DNA of 61,903 bases from Bryobacterales bacterium (lineage in GTDB: Bacteria; Acidobacteriota; Terriglobia; Bryobacterales; UBA6623): positions 1 to 61,903 of the forward strand of contig JAPPMB010000026.1 of assembly GCA_028819255.1 (NCBI GenBank). Direction: 5' to 3'. Shown one piece after another: positions 9,801 through 18,896 of the stretch. Numbering within the stretch: the first letter of the stretch is position 1; each line of letters starts with the position of its first letter. The notes under the pieces were generated by a model. That model searched no databases. It saw only the letters and a list, made by a program, of their open reading frames with translations, and was not told the origin of the DNA. A program made the position numbers and the translations under genes.

Positions 9801-12800
9801 GTGTTCCCGTCGGATCCGGAATGGTTGAGCGACCACCGCGTGTTTGGCCGGGTCATCGCCCCGGGCGCACTCTACGGCGCCATGGCCGCATCGGCTTCCC
9901 TGGAGGAGGAAGCGGGCGGATCGGTGGTCGTGGCGGATATGCAGCTGCACAACGCGCTGGTCTTCCCGGAGGAGGACTCCGAGGAGGGCGCGGATGCCGA
10001 TGGCCGGAAGGTGCAGCTTGTGCTCGATTCTCCCGGGCAGGCCAGTTCGCGGCGCGTGCAGATTTTCAGCAAGGGGAGTGAAGAAGATTGGACCCTGCAC
10101 GTGGAATGTCACGTGTCGCCGCGAGCCCCGAGGGCGGAAGCCGCCGGCGCCATCGCTCTCGAGGGGCTGAAGGCGAGCCTGTCGCCGGTGGACGTGGCGT
10201 CCTACTACCGCGCGAGGGCTGGTACGGGCATCAATCTCGGCCCACGCTTCCGGACGCTCGGAAGGGTTTGGTCACGGCCAGGCGAGGCATTGGGTGAAGT
10301 GTCCTTACCCGCATCCCTCGGGCGCAACGATCTAGATGTTCATCCCCTTCTGCTGGACGGTTGCCTCCAGGTCGTGGCTGCGGCAAGGAATCCGGGCGCT
10401 GTCGAGGATGGAACGACATACCTGCCCTTCGGTTGGGAGCGGCTGTGGCTGACGGGGCGGCTACCGGATCGGGTCGTCTGCCACGTGCAGATGAGTGAGG
10501 TTGCGCGGGGAGCTGAAGCCGAAACGGGCGAGCCACCGGAGGTCCTGAGCGGCGAATTGCGCGTTTACGACGCCGGCGGGGTTCTGCTCGGCGGCTTGAG
10601 CGGGTACACGGTAAAGCGAGCGACGCGGGCGGCCCTGCTCTCTGCACATGAAGGGGTGGGAGAACTGCTGTACGAGGTCGTCTGGCGCGACCGCGACCTC
10701 GAGCCGGGAACGCGGCCCGCGGATTTCCTCCCATCTCCGGCGGTTGTCTCAACTCGTTCGGGGCTGCTCTCTGAGTATCTTTCCGAGGAAGGAGTCAGAC
10801 GCGAGGACAGGAGTGCCCTGCTGGCAGACCTCGAGCGGTGGTCGCGCTCGCGCGCGCTCTCGACACTGGAGAAGCTGGGCTGGCAGCGGCGGGCGGGCGA
10901 CTTCGTGGACCCCGATGACTTGCGCCAGCGGCTCGAAGTCATCGCGGATCACAAGCGACTCTTCCTCCGGATGCTCGAGATGCTTGCGAAGTCCGGGGTG
11001 TTGGAGGCGGTGGACGGCGGTTTCGTGGTGAAGGTGGGGTCGGGGGATCGGCTGCCGGCTCACATGCCGCGCGATCCGGACGGATTTGCCGACCGAATGG
11101 CCGCTCTGCACCCCCACGGTTCGATCGAGATCGGACTGTTCCGGCGATGCGGAAGTGCCTTGGCCGAGGTGCTTCGCGGTCAGGCCGACCCGCTGACGCT
11201 GCTGTTCAGTAGCGGAGAACCGACTCCGGGCGACCTCTATCTGAAGGCGCCAGTGGCACTAGCGGCGAACCGGATCCTGGGGGAAACCGTTCAGTCGCTC
11301 GTGGCGGAGTTGCCGGAGGGGCGACGCCTCAGTGTGATCGAAGTCGGGGCGGGCACGGGTTCGGCGACCGCTGCCGTCCTGCCGGAACTCCCGGCGCGGC
11401 GGTTCCACTACACGTACACGGATATCTCCGCGGGCTTCTTTGCGGCAGCGGAAACGCGCTTCGGATCCGATGAAGCGTCAATCGAATACCGCGCCCTCGA
11501 TATCGAGAAGGATCCGGTGGACCAGGGCTTTGACGCTCACGGTTACGACTTGCTGATCGCTTCGAACGTTCTGCACGCGACGCGGTACCTGGATGAGACG
11601 CTGGCTCACTGCCGGGAGCTGCTCGCACCCTCGGGGCAGCTGGTCGCGCTGGAGAATCTGAGCGGCCAGGGCTGGATGGACTTGACTTTCGGGCAGTTGG
11701 ACGGCTGGTGGCGGTTCGCGGACGACTACCGCCCCCACCACGCCTTGGCGGACCCCGCGGTTTGGCGGCGCGCGCTCGGAAACGTCGGTTTTGTGGAAGC
11801 AGAGGTCCTAGGAGTTGAGAAGTCCGACTCGACCGGGATCCCGGACAAGGGCGTGATCCTGGCCCGGGGGCCTGCGGAGGTGGTCGAACGGCCAGCCACC
11901 TGGGTGCTGGCGGCAGGTAGCGGCGCGGCAGCCGAGGAACTGGCGAGGGACCTTGCAGCACGCAACCAGACAGTCGTGCTGGTCCGCGGTGAAGCCCTGG
12001 AGAACGGTGAGTCGCAAGTGGAGGGGACCGGGATCATCCGGACAGCAGCGGACATGGAGCGGCGTGACTCGTGGAAGTCGCTGTTCGGGAGGCTGCCGGA
12101 CGGTGCGCCGCTCGGTGGCGTCGTGCACCTGCTGGCGCTGGATGGCCACGGCCCGACCGCAACGACCGAAGAGATGTCGGAGGACACGAGACGTTCGGCG
12201 GCAAGCGCATTGGCTCTCTTGCAGGGACTCTTGGAGGCCGATGCGGCACCCGAGAAGGGCGTGTGGTTCCTGACCCGGGGCGCACAGGTGCTGGAGAGGG
12301 AGCATGACGGGGAACTGGCCGGCGCGACGCTGTGGGGTTTTGGAAAAGCTCTGGCTCGCGAAGTGCCGCACGTACGGCCAAGAATGATCGATCTGGACCC
12401 CGGGGTGAAGGCGCCGGCACCGGACTTGGTCGGGGAACTGCTGTATCCCGACGCCGAGAATCACATCGCTTACCGCTGGGGACGGCGTCACGTCGCCCGC
12501 CTCGTCCGGATGGGTGACGAAGCGGAACGGCTGACCTTGCCGGAGGAGTCGGCCTGGGTGCTGGCACCGGACCCGGGCGGCACGTTCGACAGGCCGTGCA
12601 TCAAGCCCTTGCCTAGGCGTTCGCTGGAGCCCTCGGAAGTCCGCGTGGCGGTCGAGGCCGCCGGGCTCAACTTCTGGGATGTCTTCCGCTCGCTCGGCTT
12701 CATTGAGGAGGGGAATCTGGGCAGGGAGATGTGCGGCCACATCATCGACGTGGGCTCCGAGGTGTCAACCGTGTCGGCCGGCGAGCACGTGGTCGGACTG

Positions 12801-14186
12801 GGTTTTGGTGCGTTCGCAGCGGAAATGGTCACGCGGGAGGAACTGGTGGCGCCTGCGCCATCGGGAGCCTCGGCGGCGAGCCTCGCCACCGTGCCGAGCG
12901 CGTTCGTCTCCGCCGCGCTGTCTTATGAGCTTTCGGGACTTGGGTCCGGTGACCGGGTGCTGATTCACGCCGGCGCGGGCGGAGTGGGAATGGCGGCCAT
13001 CCAGTTGGCGCAGGACGCGAATGCGGAAGTGTTCGCGACCGCGAGCGCACCCAAACGGGGGTACCTCCGCTCGCTGGGCGTGACGCACGTGTTCGACAGC
13101 CGCACGACGAAGTTTGCAGAGGGGATTCTCGAATCCACGCGCGGCGCGGGCGTCGACGTGGTTCTGAACAGCCTGACGGGAGAAGGCTTCATCGAGGCGA
13201 GCCTGTCCTGCCTGGCGCAAGGCGGCCGATTCGTGGAGTTGGCTCGGAGGGACATTCTGAGCGAGGAGGAAATGGCGTCCGTGCGTCCCGACGTGGCGTA
13301 TTCCATCTTGGAACTGGATGTCTTGAAGAAAACGGAACCGGCCTGGGTCGGTAGAGTCCTCCGGCACGTGATGGAGCGGCTTTCGGCGGGACGGCTGAAG
13401 CCGCTGGTCCACAGCAGGTGGCCACTGGCAGAAGCAGGCGCGGCGTTGCGGTTCATGCGATCAGCCCGACACCTCGGAAAGATCGTCGTGACGACGCCAC
13501 CGCTCGCGGGGGGTCGGTTGCGGCGGGAGAGGACCTACCTGGTGACCGGCGGTCTGGGCGGAATTGGATGCGCCGTGGCCGGATGGCTGGCCGACAGGGG
13601 GGCCGGGGCGATCGTCCTCAACGGACGACGGCCCCCGGACCGCGAGGCCCAGGAGGCGATCCGGGCGCTGCAGGCGCGTGGAATCACGGTGCGGGTGGAA
13701 CTCGCGGATGTGACGGACGTTGTCGCGGTGGATGAAATGCTCGCGAGGACGGACCGCGAATTGCCGCCGCTCGGAGGGGTGGTTCACAGCGTTGGAGTTC
13801 TGTCGGACGGTGCGCTCGGGAACCAGAGCTGGGAGAGGTTCGAGCAGGTGCTGTGGCCCAAGGTGCTAGGTGCATGGCATCTTCATCGCGCGACAGCGGA
13901 TCGCGATCTGGATCTCTTCATGCTCTTCTCGAGCCGGGTCGGCGTCATGGGCAATCCGGGCCAAGCCAACCACGCCGCAGCCAATGCGTTCCTGGATCAG
14001 CTTGCTGCTCACCGTCGCGCGCTGGGACTTCCGGGACAGGCCATCGCCTGGGGGCATGGTCGGATATCGGCGAGGCGGCGGAACAGCGGGAGCGCATTGA
14101 GCGGCAGAGGGCGGCGCTCGGCGGTCGTTGGTTTACACCGCAGCAGGGCCTCACGGCCATGGACGGGCTCGTGCGGCAGGACGTGA
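6849..14186 (+). CDS. Type I polyketide synthase, KS-AT-DH-cMT-ER-KR, broken by a frameshift near its 3' end
   Basis: A fully reducing PKS module. KS (about residues 31-455) has Cys204 (DAACASS), His339 (EAHGTGT) and His379 (NIGHLES). AT (about 590-900) has GQGSQ at 600, Ser685 in GHSVGE and an RAFHS motif (His791), which suggests malonyl-CoA. DH has His996 in HRVFGRVIAP and Asp1170 in LDGCLQ. A C-methyltransferase shows EVGAGTGSAT at 1498-1507. ER shows HAGAGGVGMAA at about 2040. KR shows TYLVTGGLGGIG and NPGQANHAAANAF, with His2375 where the catalytic tyrosine is expected. This set makes methyl-branched saturated chains in related enzymes. From about 14054 the frame is wrong: the conserved IAWGAW continues only in the next frame, so the last roughly 45 residues of this ORF are spurious. 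The intended protein continues to 17257. Confidence 0.9.
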   Translation: MTNPLDGPRVSEATLAEASPPRQQSPRRGEPIAIVGMACRFPGAPSISALWRLLESGQNAVTEAFPGSGVGRVDELFSSTANPGGACRFCAYVDEIEQFDARFFRISPVEAQMLDPQQRMMLETSWQALEDAGIDPDRLQGSRTGVYTGISNDEYRMLVVESAKPPEAAACLYALSGTNLNGTSGRVSFVLGLMGPAKAVDAACASSLVSVHDAVADLQQGKADLAIAAGVQAILNGRVFELRADSMMLSPDGQCKAFDASANGYVRGEGCGVVILKRLSEAEADGDRVWGVIRGSAVNHGGASVGLTVPHTPALEKVIEAALSQAGVAPSEVDYLEAHGTGTAVGDPIELNAVSAVYGRGRKADQPLLVGSVKTNIGHLESAAGIAGLIKAVLVMQRGVIPKHLHFRDPNPSFDWDRMPLRVTSSMMDLPERDGRPRLAGVNSFGISGTNVHLVVEEYRAPDGSPRGKRQVAGSTQAVPVLLPPDVGNLPLSRQEFPRREARLLPLSGKSGTALSELAQRYLSWLGEHAEELSDGAETGARLLADMAWTAGVGRSQFHRRAGVVFHDAGSLQERLGALAESGNGEPSRTATKVAFAYAGQGSQWTGMGEALYQREPVVRAVLDRCEEVFQAARGTSLLDVMFGRVEGDLSDTAWEQPALYALECALTALWSSVGVRPSVVVGHSVGELAAAQAAGVFSLEDGMRFAATRGTLLSETEPGAMMAVFASPARVASAVAAVAASAAGVGLSISADNGSHQVVSGPVAAIDAVSKRFESDGVRVRRLNTSRAFHSALVEPALDALEASLDGLTVEPPSLTVVSNLTGRAVEPGQALDGAYWKRHAREAVAFAGGVRTMAELGVDLLVEIGPRSVLAAMTASAWPASAETPVPVALTSLRPPPGSVPEPAGSDGFTQATAAAYEAGLPIRFEGLFAGEARRRISVPGYPFQRERYWLERNRQRRPIAGHALLGIRHESASGEITFETEVFPSDPEWLSDHRVFGRVIAPGALYGAMAASASLEEEAGGSVVVADMQLHNALVFPEEDSEEGADADGRKVQLVLDSPGQASSRRVQIFSKGSEEDWTLHVECHVSPRAPRAEAAGAIALEGLKASLSPVDVASYYRARAGTGINLGPRFRTLGRVWSRPGEALGEVSLPASLGRNDLDVHPLLLDGCLQVVAAARNPGAVEDGTTYLPFGWERLWLTGRLPDRVVCHVQMSEVARGAEAETGEPPEVLSGELRVYDAGGVLLGGLSGYTVKRATRAALLSAHEGVGELLYEVVWRDRDLEPGTRPADFLPSPAVVSTRSGLLSEYLSEEGVRREDRSALLADLERWSRSRALSTLEKLGWQRRAGDFVDPDDLRQRLEVIADHKRLFLRMLEMLAKSGVLEAVDGGFVVKVGSGDRLPAHMPRDPDGFADRMAALHPHGSIEIGLFRRCGSALAEVLRGQADPLTLLFSSGEPTPGDLYLKAPVALAANRILGETVQSLVAELPEGRRLSVIEVGAGTGSATAAVLPELPARRFHYTYTDISAGFFAAAETRFGSDEASIEYRALDIEKDPVDQGFDAHGYDLLIASNVLHATRYLDETLAHCRELLAPSGQLVALENLSGQGWMDLTFGQLDGWWRFADDYRPHHALADPAVWRRALGNVGFVEAEVLGVEKSDSTGIPDKGVILARGPAEVVERPATWVLAAGSGAAAEELARDLAARNQTVVLVRGEALENGESQVEGTGIIRTAADMERRDSWKSLFGRLPDGAPLGGVVHLLALDGHGPTATTEEMSEDTRRSAASALALLQGLLEADAAPEKGVWFLTRGAQVLEREHDGELAGATLWGFGKALAREVPHVRPRMIDLDPGVKAPAPDLVGELLYPDAENHIAYRWGRRHVARLVRMGDEAERLTLPEESAWVLAPDPGGTFDRPCIKPLPRRSLEPSEVRVAVEAAGLNFWDVFRSLGFIEEGNLGREMCGHIIDVGSEVSTVSAGEHVVGLGFGAFAAEMVTREELVAPAPSGASAASLATVPSAFVSAALSYELSGLGSGDRVLIHAGAGGVGMAAIQLAQDANAEVFATASAPKRGYLRSLGVTHVFDSRTTKFAEGILESTRGAGVDVVLNSLTGEGFIEASLSCLAQGGRFVELARRDILSEEEMASVRPDVAYSILELDVLKKTEPAWVGRVLRHVMERLSAGRLKPLVHSRWPLAEAGAALRFMRSARHLGKIVVTTPPLAGGRLRRERTYLVTGGLGGIGCAVAGWLADRGAGAIVLNGRRPPDREAQEAIRALQARGITVRVELADVTDVVAVDEMLARTDRELPPLGGVVHSVGVLSDGALGNQSWERFEQVLWPKVLGAWHLHRATADRDLDLFMLFSSRVGVMGNPGQANHAAANAFLDQLAAHRRALGLPGQAIAWGHGRISARRRNSGSALSGRGRRSAVVGLHRSRASRPWTGSCGRT
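14050..14054 (+). other. Frameshift site (G run) in the PKS
   Basis: The bases after GCCT are GGGGG then CATGG. Adding one G restores the conserved IAWGAWSDIGEAA at the KR end and joins the two PKS reading frames into one of about 3,469 residues. It could be a sequencing or assembly error, a true mutation, or a slippage site. Confidence 0.7.
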
Positions 14187-17100
14187 CGAATTCCGTAGTG
14201 ATGTCCATGGACTGGGCAGTGTTCCAGGACGCGGTAGACGACCGTCCGCCCTTCCTTGAGGAACTCCTCTCCGCCGCCCCCGAAGCCGAGGCCGACACAC
14301 CTGCGCTGGCGGATGATCTGATCTCCCAGCTGCGGGCGGCGCCCGCCCGGGAGCGTGAGGGCCTGCTGGTGTCGTTCCTGCAGCAGGAATTGCAGGCGGT
14401 GCTGCGACTGCGAAGTTCGCCGGCGGCCACGGTAGGGTTCTTCGACTTGGGAATGGACTCTCTCATGGCGGTGGAGCTGAGGAATCGCTTGAACCGCGCG
14501 TTGGCCGACGAGTACGTGGCGTCGAACACGATCGTGTTCGACTATCCGAACATCTCCGCGCTGGCCTGCCATCTAGCAGAGGAATTGGCCGGGATCGAGG
14601 TTGCGCCTGTCCCGCAAGCGCGACCCGAACCCGAACCGGAGAAGCGACCGGCGGTGCGGAGCCAGGAGGATCAGATCGCGATTGTGGGCATGGCATGCCA
14701 GTTTCCCGGTGCGCCGGATCTTGCCGCTTTCTGGCGCCTGCTCGAATCAGGAGTCGACGCGGTGACGAACTCGCGGCGTGATCCCGGCCCTTGGAGCGGT
14801 GTCGCCGGAGACCCCCTGGCCGAGCAGGCTGACTACCAGAGCGGCGGCTTCGTCGAAGGGCTCGACCGATTCGACGCAAGGTTCTTTGGCATCAGGACAA
14901 TTGAGGCCAGAATGATGGACCCGCGTCAACGCATGCTGCTGGAGACCAGCTGGCAGGCGCTGGAGAATGCGGGAATAGACCCAGGCCCGCTCAAGGGCAG
15001 TCGTGCCGGAGTGTATGCGGGGCTGAATGGCGGCAGCGAATACAGGGACTTGATCGCGGCCACCGGCCAGGATGCCAGCTATTTCGGTACCGCCGGCAGT
15101 GTCGCCATAGGGCGGATCGCCTTTTCGCTGGGCCTGATGGGTCCAGCAGTGCCTGTGGACATGACTTGTGCATCATCCCTGGTCGCGGTTCATCAAGCCG
15201 TGGCGGCCCTCCGGCAGGGCGAGGTGGACCTGGGCCTGGCGGGAGGCGTGCACGCTGTTCTCTCTCCCACGGTCACGAACTTCATGGCGGAGTACGGGAT
15301 GTTGTCGGCAGGCGGACGATGCCGGCCGTTCGATGCCGCCGCGGACGGCTTTGTCCGAGGCGAAGGCTGCGGGATGGTCGTTCTCAAGCGGCTGAGCGAT
15401 GCGGAGGCGGACGGTGACCGCATCTGGGGCGTGATCCGCGGTTCGGCCGTGAACCAGAACGGGGCGAGCGCGGGACTGACAGTGCCGAACGGCACAGCGC
15501 AGCAGCAGGTGCTCGAAGAGGCGCTGTCCCGGGCAGGAATGGCCCCGTCGGAAGTGGACTATGTGGAAGCGCATGCGACGGGATCGCAATTGGGCGATCC
15601 GATCGAAGTGCGGGCGCTGGCGGCGGTGTACGGCCGTGGACGTGATGCGAATCGCCCGCTTCTCGTCGGAACAGTGAAGTCGAACATCGGCCATCTTGAG
15701 CCCGCGGCTGGGATTGCCGGCCTGATCAAGGTGATGCTGTCGATGAGAATGGGTGTCATTCCGAAGCATCTGCATTTCGAGGATCCGAATCCACACATGG
15801 ACTGGGACGAGCTCCCGGTGCGGGTGACATCAGAGGCGCTGGACTGGCCGGTCCCTCCGGATAGTCCGCCACGGGCTGGGATCAGCGCGTTCGCGATCTC
15901 GGGGACCAACGCGCACTTGGTGGTGGAGGGGTACTCCGCACTGGAGCCGGCCTCCGCCGCAGACGCCGGGCGGCGATTCCCCGCGGGTTCGCCACAGCCC
16001 GTCCCGATTCCGTCGTCAGGGCCGATCGCCGACTTGCCTTCGACGGAGGAGTTGCGTCCGCGCCGAAGTCGGCTTCTGCCGCTTTCGGGCAAGACTGGCG
16101 TCGCGCTTCGTGGGCTTGCACGGAGCTACATCTCGTGGCTCGACGATCACACCGGAGATCCTTCCCCCGAGGATCCCAAGACACGGCGGCTGCTCTCGGA
16201 CATGGCGTGGACTGCGGCTGTGGGCCGGAGTCATTTCCCGCATCGCGCCGGCGTCGTGTTCGATGACCTCCCTTCGTTGCAGGAGCGCCTGGGTGTGCTT
16301 GCGGAGTCGGACGGTGGATCGGAGCCGCGTACGGCAACGACGGTAGCCTTCGCGTTTGCCGGAGAGGGCAGTCAATGGGCCGGCATGGGCGAGGAACTCT
16401 ACGAGACCGAGCCGGTGGCGCGGGCGGTGCTGGAACACTGCGACGCGGCAATGCGCGAGGAGCGCGGCTCCTCCCTGCTCGACGTCATGTTCGGGGGGGC
16501 CGGCCCGGGCGGAGACTTGGACGACCCTCTGTGGACCCACCCGGCCTTGTATGCCCTGGAGTGCGCGCTTGTTGCACTGTGGACTGCTGCTGGCGTCCGC
16601 CCGAGCGCGGTTGTCGGTCGCGGCCCGGGTGAATTCGCGGCCGGGCTGGCTGCCGGTGTGTTCGACCTGGTGCAGGGCTTGCGAATGGCGTCGGCGCGGG
16701 CCTCCGAGGTGGCGGTATTCTCCAGCGAGCGCCAAGCCAGATCGTCGTCGGTCGACCGGGAAGCGGCGCTGGAAGACGCCATGCTCGCCCCTCCGTCACT
16801 CACCTTCGTCAGCAACGTGACAGGCCGCGTGGCAGGACCGAACGAGGTGCTCGACGCCGGGTACTGGCGTCAGCGGACGCATCAGCATGGAACTCCCGAC
16901 CGTGCTGCGCGGACGCTTGCCGATCTGGGAGTCGACCTCCTGATCGAGATTGGCCCGCAACCAGACCTGGGACGGACGGTGGCCCTGGCCTGGCCTATGG
17001 CTTCCGCTGACGGCCGCGGTTCGCCGCCTGTGGTTTCGAGCCTGTGCCGTCCAACGCCCGGCAACTCGGCGCCGCCGAGTGAGGCCGGATTCGCCGGGGC

Positions 17101-17257
17101 GGTCGCAGGAGCCTACGAGGCAGGGCTCCCGATCTCCTTCGCCGGGCTGTTCTCGGGAGAGAGCCGAAGGCGGATCTCGCTTCCGAGCTATCCGTTCCAG
17201 CGCAAACCCTTCTGGTTCAATGACTACCGGTCGCCGATGTCAGTTGCAACACCATGA
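14054..17257 (+). CDS. PKS continuation: ACP-KS-AT with inactive AT
   Basis: The frame picks up at AWSDIGEAAEQ and runs 1,067 residues with no convincing start of its own; it belongs to the upstream PKS. The ACP carries GFFDLGMDSLMAVEL (Ser codon 14459-14461). KS2 has the active Cys at 15167 (DMTCASS), His at 15572 in EAHATGS and NIGHLEP, so it looks intact. AT2 is damaged: GHSxGE reads GRGPGE, so both the His and the nucleophile Ser (now Gly, 16623-16625) are lost. About 66 residues, including the AFHS region, are missing compared with AT1. The protein stops right after the post-AT YPFQRKPFW linker, with no DH, ER, KR or thioesterase. KS2 would need to be loaded in trans or is non-functional. 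Confidence 0.85.
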   Translation, partial: AWSDIGEAAEQRERIERQRAALGGRWFTPQQGLTAMDGLVRQDVTNSVVMSMDWAVFQDAVDDRPPFLEELLSAAPEAEADTPALADDLISQLRAAPAREREGLLVSFLQQELQAVLRLRSSPAATVGFFDLGMDSLMAVELRNRLNRALADEYVASNTIVFDYPNISALACHLAEELAGIEVAPVPQARPEPEPEKRPAVRSQEDQIAIVGMACQFPGAPDLAAFWRLLESGVDAVTNSRRDPGPWSGVAGDPLAEQADYQSGGFVEGLDRFDARFFGIRTIEARMMDPRQRMLLETSWQALENAGIDPGPLKGSRAGVYAGLNGGSEYRDLIAATGQDASYFGTAGSVAIGRIAFSLGLMGPAVPVDMTCASSLVAVHQAVAALRQGEVDLGLAGGVHAVLSPTVTNFMAEYGMLSAGGRCRPFDAAADGFVRGEGCGMVVLKRLSDAEADGDRIWGVIRGSAVNQNGASAGLTVPNGTAQQQVLEEALSRAGMAPSEVDYVEAHATGSQLGDPIEVRALAAVYGRGRDANRPLLVGTVKSNIGHLEPAAGIAGLIKVMLSMRMGVIPKHLHFEDPNPHMDWDELPVRVTSEALDWPVPPDSPPRAGISAFAISGTNAHLVVEGYSALEPASAADAGRRFPAGSPQPVPIPSSGPIADLPSTEELRPRRSRLLPLSGKTGVALRGLARSYISWLDDHTGDPSPEDPKTRRLLSDMAWTAAVGRSHFPHRAGVVFDDLPSLQERLGVLAESDGGSEPRTATTVAFAFAGEGSQWAGMGEELYETEPVARAVLEHCDAAMREERGSSLLDVMFGGAGPGGDLDDPLWTHPALYALECALVALWTAAGVRPSAVVGRGPGEFAAGLAAGVFDLVQGLRMASARASEVAVFSSERQARSSSVDREAALEDAMLAPPSLTFVSNVTGRVAGPNEVLDAGYWRQRTHQHGTPDRAARTLADLGVDLLIEIGPQPDLGRTVALAWPMASADGRGSPPVVSSLCRPTPGNSAPPSEAGFAGAVAGAYEAGLPISFAGLFSGESRRRISLPSYPFQRKPFWFNDYRSPMSVATP

Positions 17258-18896
17258 TGCGTAGCGGGCCGGCCTTGCCGACAGCGAGAAGTGCTGGCGG
17301 TACTGAGGCCGTCATCCGCACCGCATCCCACGGTCGGATTCTTCGAACTGGGAATGGACTCTCGTATTCGACCACCCGACGATCGAGGATGCTGCTCGCC
17401 ATCCGGCGGGCGAGCCCGCCGACAGCGAGGCCGCCCGTGCCGATCAGGCAGGTGCCGAGCAGAGTCCGCAGCCATCCCTCCGGAGCGAGGGCTGCGGCAC
17501 GGTCGTACTGAAGCGGCCGGGCGATGCAGAGGCTGACGGCGACCGCATCTGGGCGGTGGTCCGCGGTGCGGCGGTCAACCAGAACGGGGCGAGTGCGGGG
17601 CCAGCAGCCCCGAACGGCGCGGCTCAGGAGCTGGTGATTGAAGAGACGCCTTCCCGGGCAGGCATCGCGCCTTCGCGTGTGGACCGATTGGAAGCACACG
17701 TGGCGGGCTCGGCGCTTGGCGACCCGATCGAGGTGCCGGAGGCGGCGGTGTGCGGCCGGGAGCGCAGCCAGGTCCGCCCGTTCCTGATCGGCCCGGTCAA
17801 GAGCCGCATGGGCCATCCGGAATCCGCCGCCGGGATCAGACGATGGAATCGCCGCGCGACGAACGCGGCTTCTGCCGCTCTCCAGCAAGTCGGCGGGGGC
17901 GCTTCGGAACCTGGCTGGCTTCGATCTCGCATGGCTCGACGAGCGGGAATCCATGCTCGGAGCCGTGGACGCCGGATGCGCCCCCGCGCTCTCAGACATG
18001 GCGCGGACCGCCGGGGCGGGCCAGTCGAACTTCAACCGCCGTGCCGGTGTCGCCTTTGGAGGCAGCGAGTCGCTGCCGACTGTCTGAAGGCGCCGCCGAG
18101 ACCGAAAGGCAGGAACCGAGGAGACCGGGCAACGTCGCGTTCACATGCGGCGGCCAATGGAACCGGTGGATAGGGACCGGCGAGACGCTTCACGAGAGCG
18201 ACCGGTGGTTCGGGCGGTTCTCGACCGCTGTGACGAGGCCTTGGACGGAGTGCGGGGCGCCTCGCTGCTGGACACGATGTTCGGCCAGTCCGGTTCGGGA
18301 CGAGTCCTGTGGACGAGCCGCAGTGGCGCCGGCCGTCAGTCCAAACGCCCGGACACGGCGTTGGAGCGGTTGCGCCGGACCAGGCAGCAGGCGTGTTCGG
18401 ACTGGAGGGTCCGAAGGAGATGCCGGAAGGAATCGCGATGAGTCCGCCCGAGCTGACGCCGGTGAGTGGCGTGTCGAACCGGGTGGCAGCACCCGACGAA
18501 GTCCCGGAAACACCTATTGGCGCCGTCAGGCCGGGAGCGGACCGGGGACGTTCGAAGCGTGCGTCGGATCGCTGGCGGCGTTGGGTGCCTAAGTCGTCGC
18601 GGTTGGCCCGGACGCGGGGCCGGGTCGGAGCGTGAGGTCGCTCTAACCGAACGGGGACGGCAGCGCCGCGCCGATGGCCCTGTCCAGCCATGAACCGGCG
18701 GCGTGACACTTGCGACCGGGTCAATCCCCAGCTTCGTGGAGGCGGTCGCTGGGCCTACGAAGCAAAACTCCCGGTCTCCTTCGACAGGATGATCGCGGGC
18801 GAAAGCCGTCGCCGGGTTGCGCTGTCGGGCCGCCCGCTTGAATGCCGTCGACACCGGATCAAGATTCGCGGTCGGCAGGCCGTGACTCCGATCTAG
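17258..18896 (+). pseudogene. Degenerate third PKS block (ACP-KS-AT remnants)
   Basis: Pieces in shifting frames: an ACP start (HPTVGFFELGMDS near 17330) joined by deletion to LVFDHPTIEDAARH. Next come the KS C-terminal half (SEGCGTVVLKRPGDAEADGD near 17490 to MGHPESAAGIR near 17840), with EAHVAGS where EAHGTGT should be. AT pieces follow (FTCGGQWNRWIGTGETLH near 18150), and a final post-AT linker (YEAKLPVSFDRMIAGESRRR near 18760). The KS active-site cysteine region and most of AT are absent and stops occur throughout. It is a decayed copy of the same module type as the two upstream. Confidence 0.8.

Noticed and set aside
13853..14053. Independent start of a second PKS gene at 13853
   Set aside because: The upstream 200 bases in this frame overlap the KR coding sequence and give an unrelated peptide. 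The conserved KR end enters this frame only at 14054, so it is a frameshift continuation.
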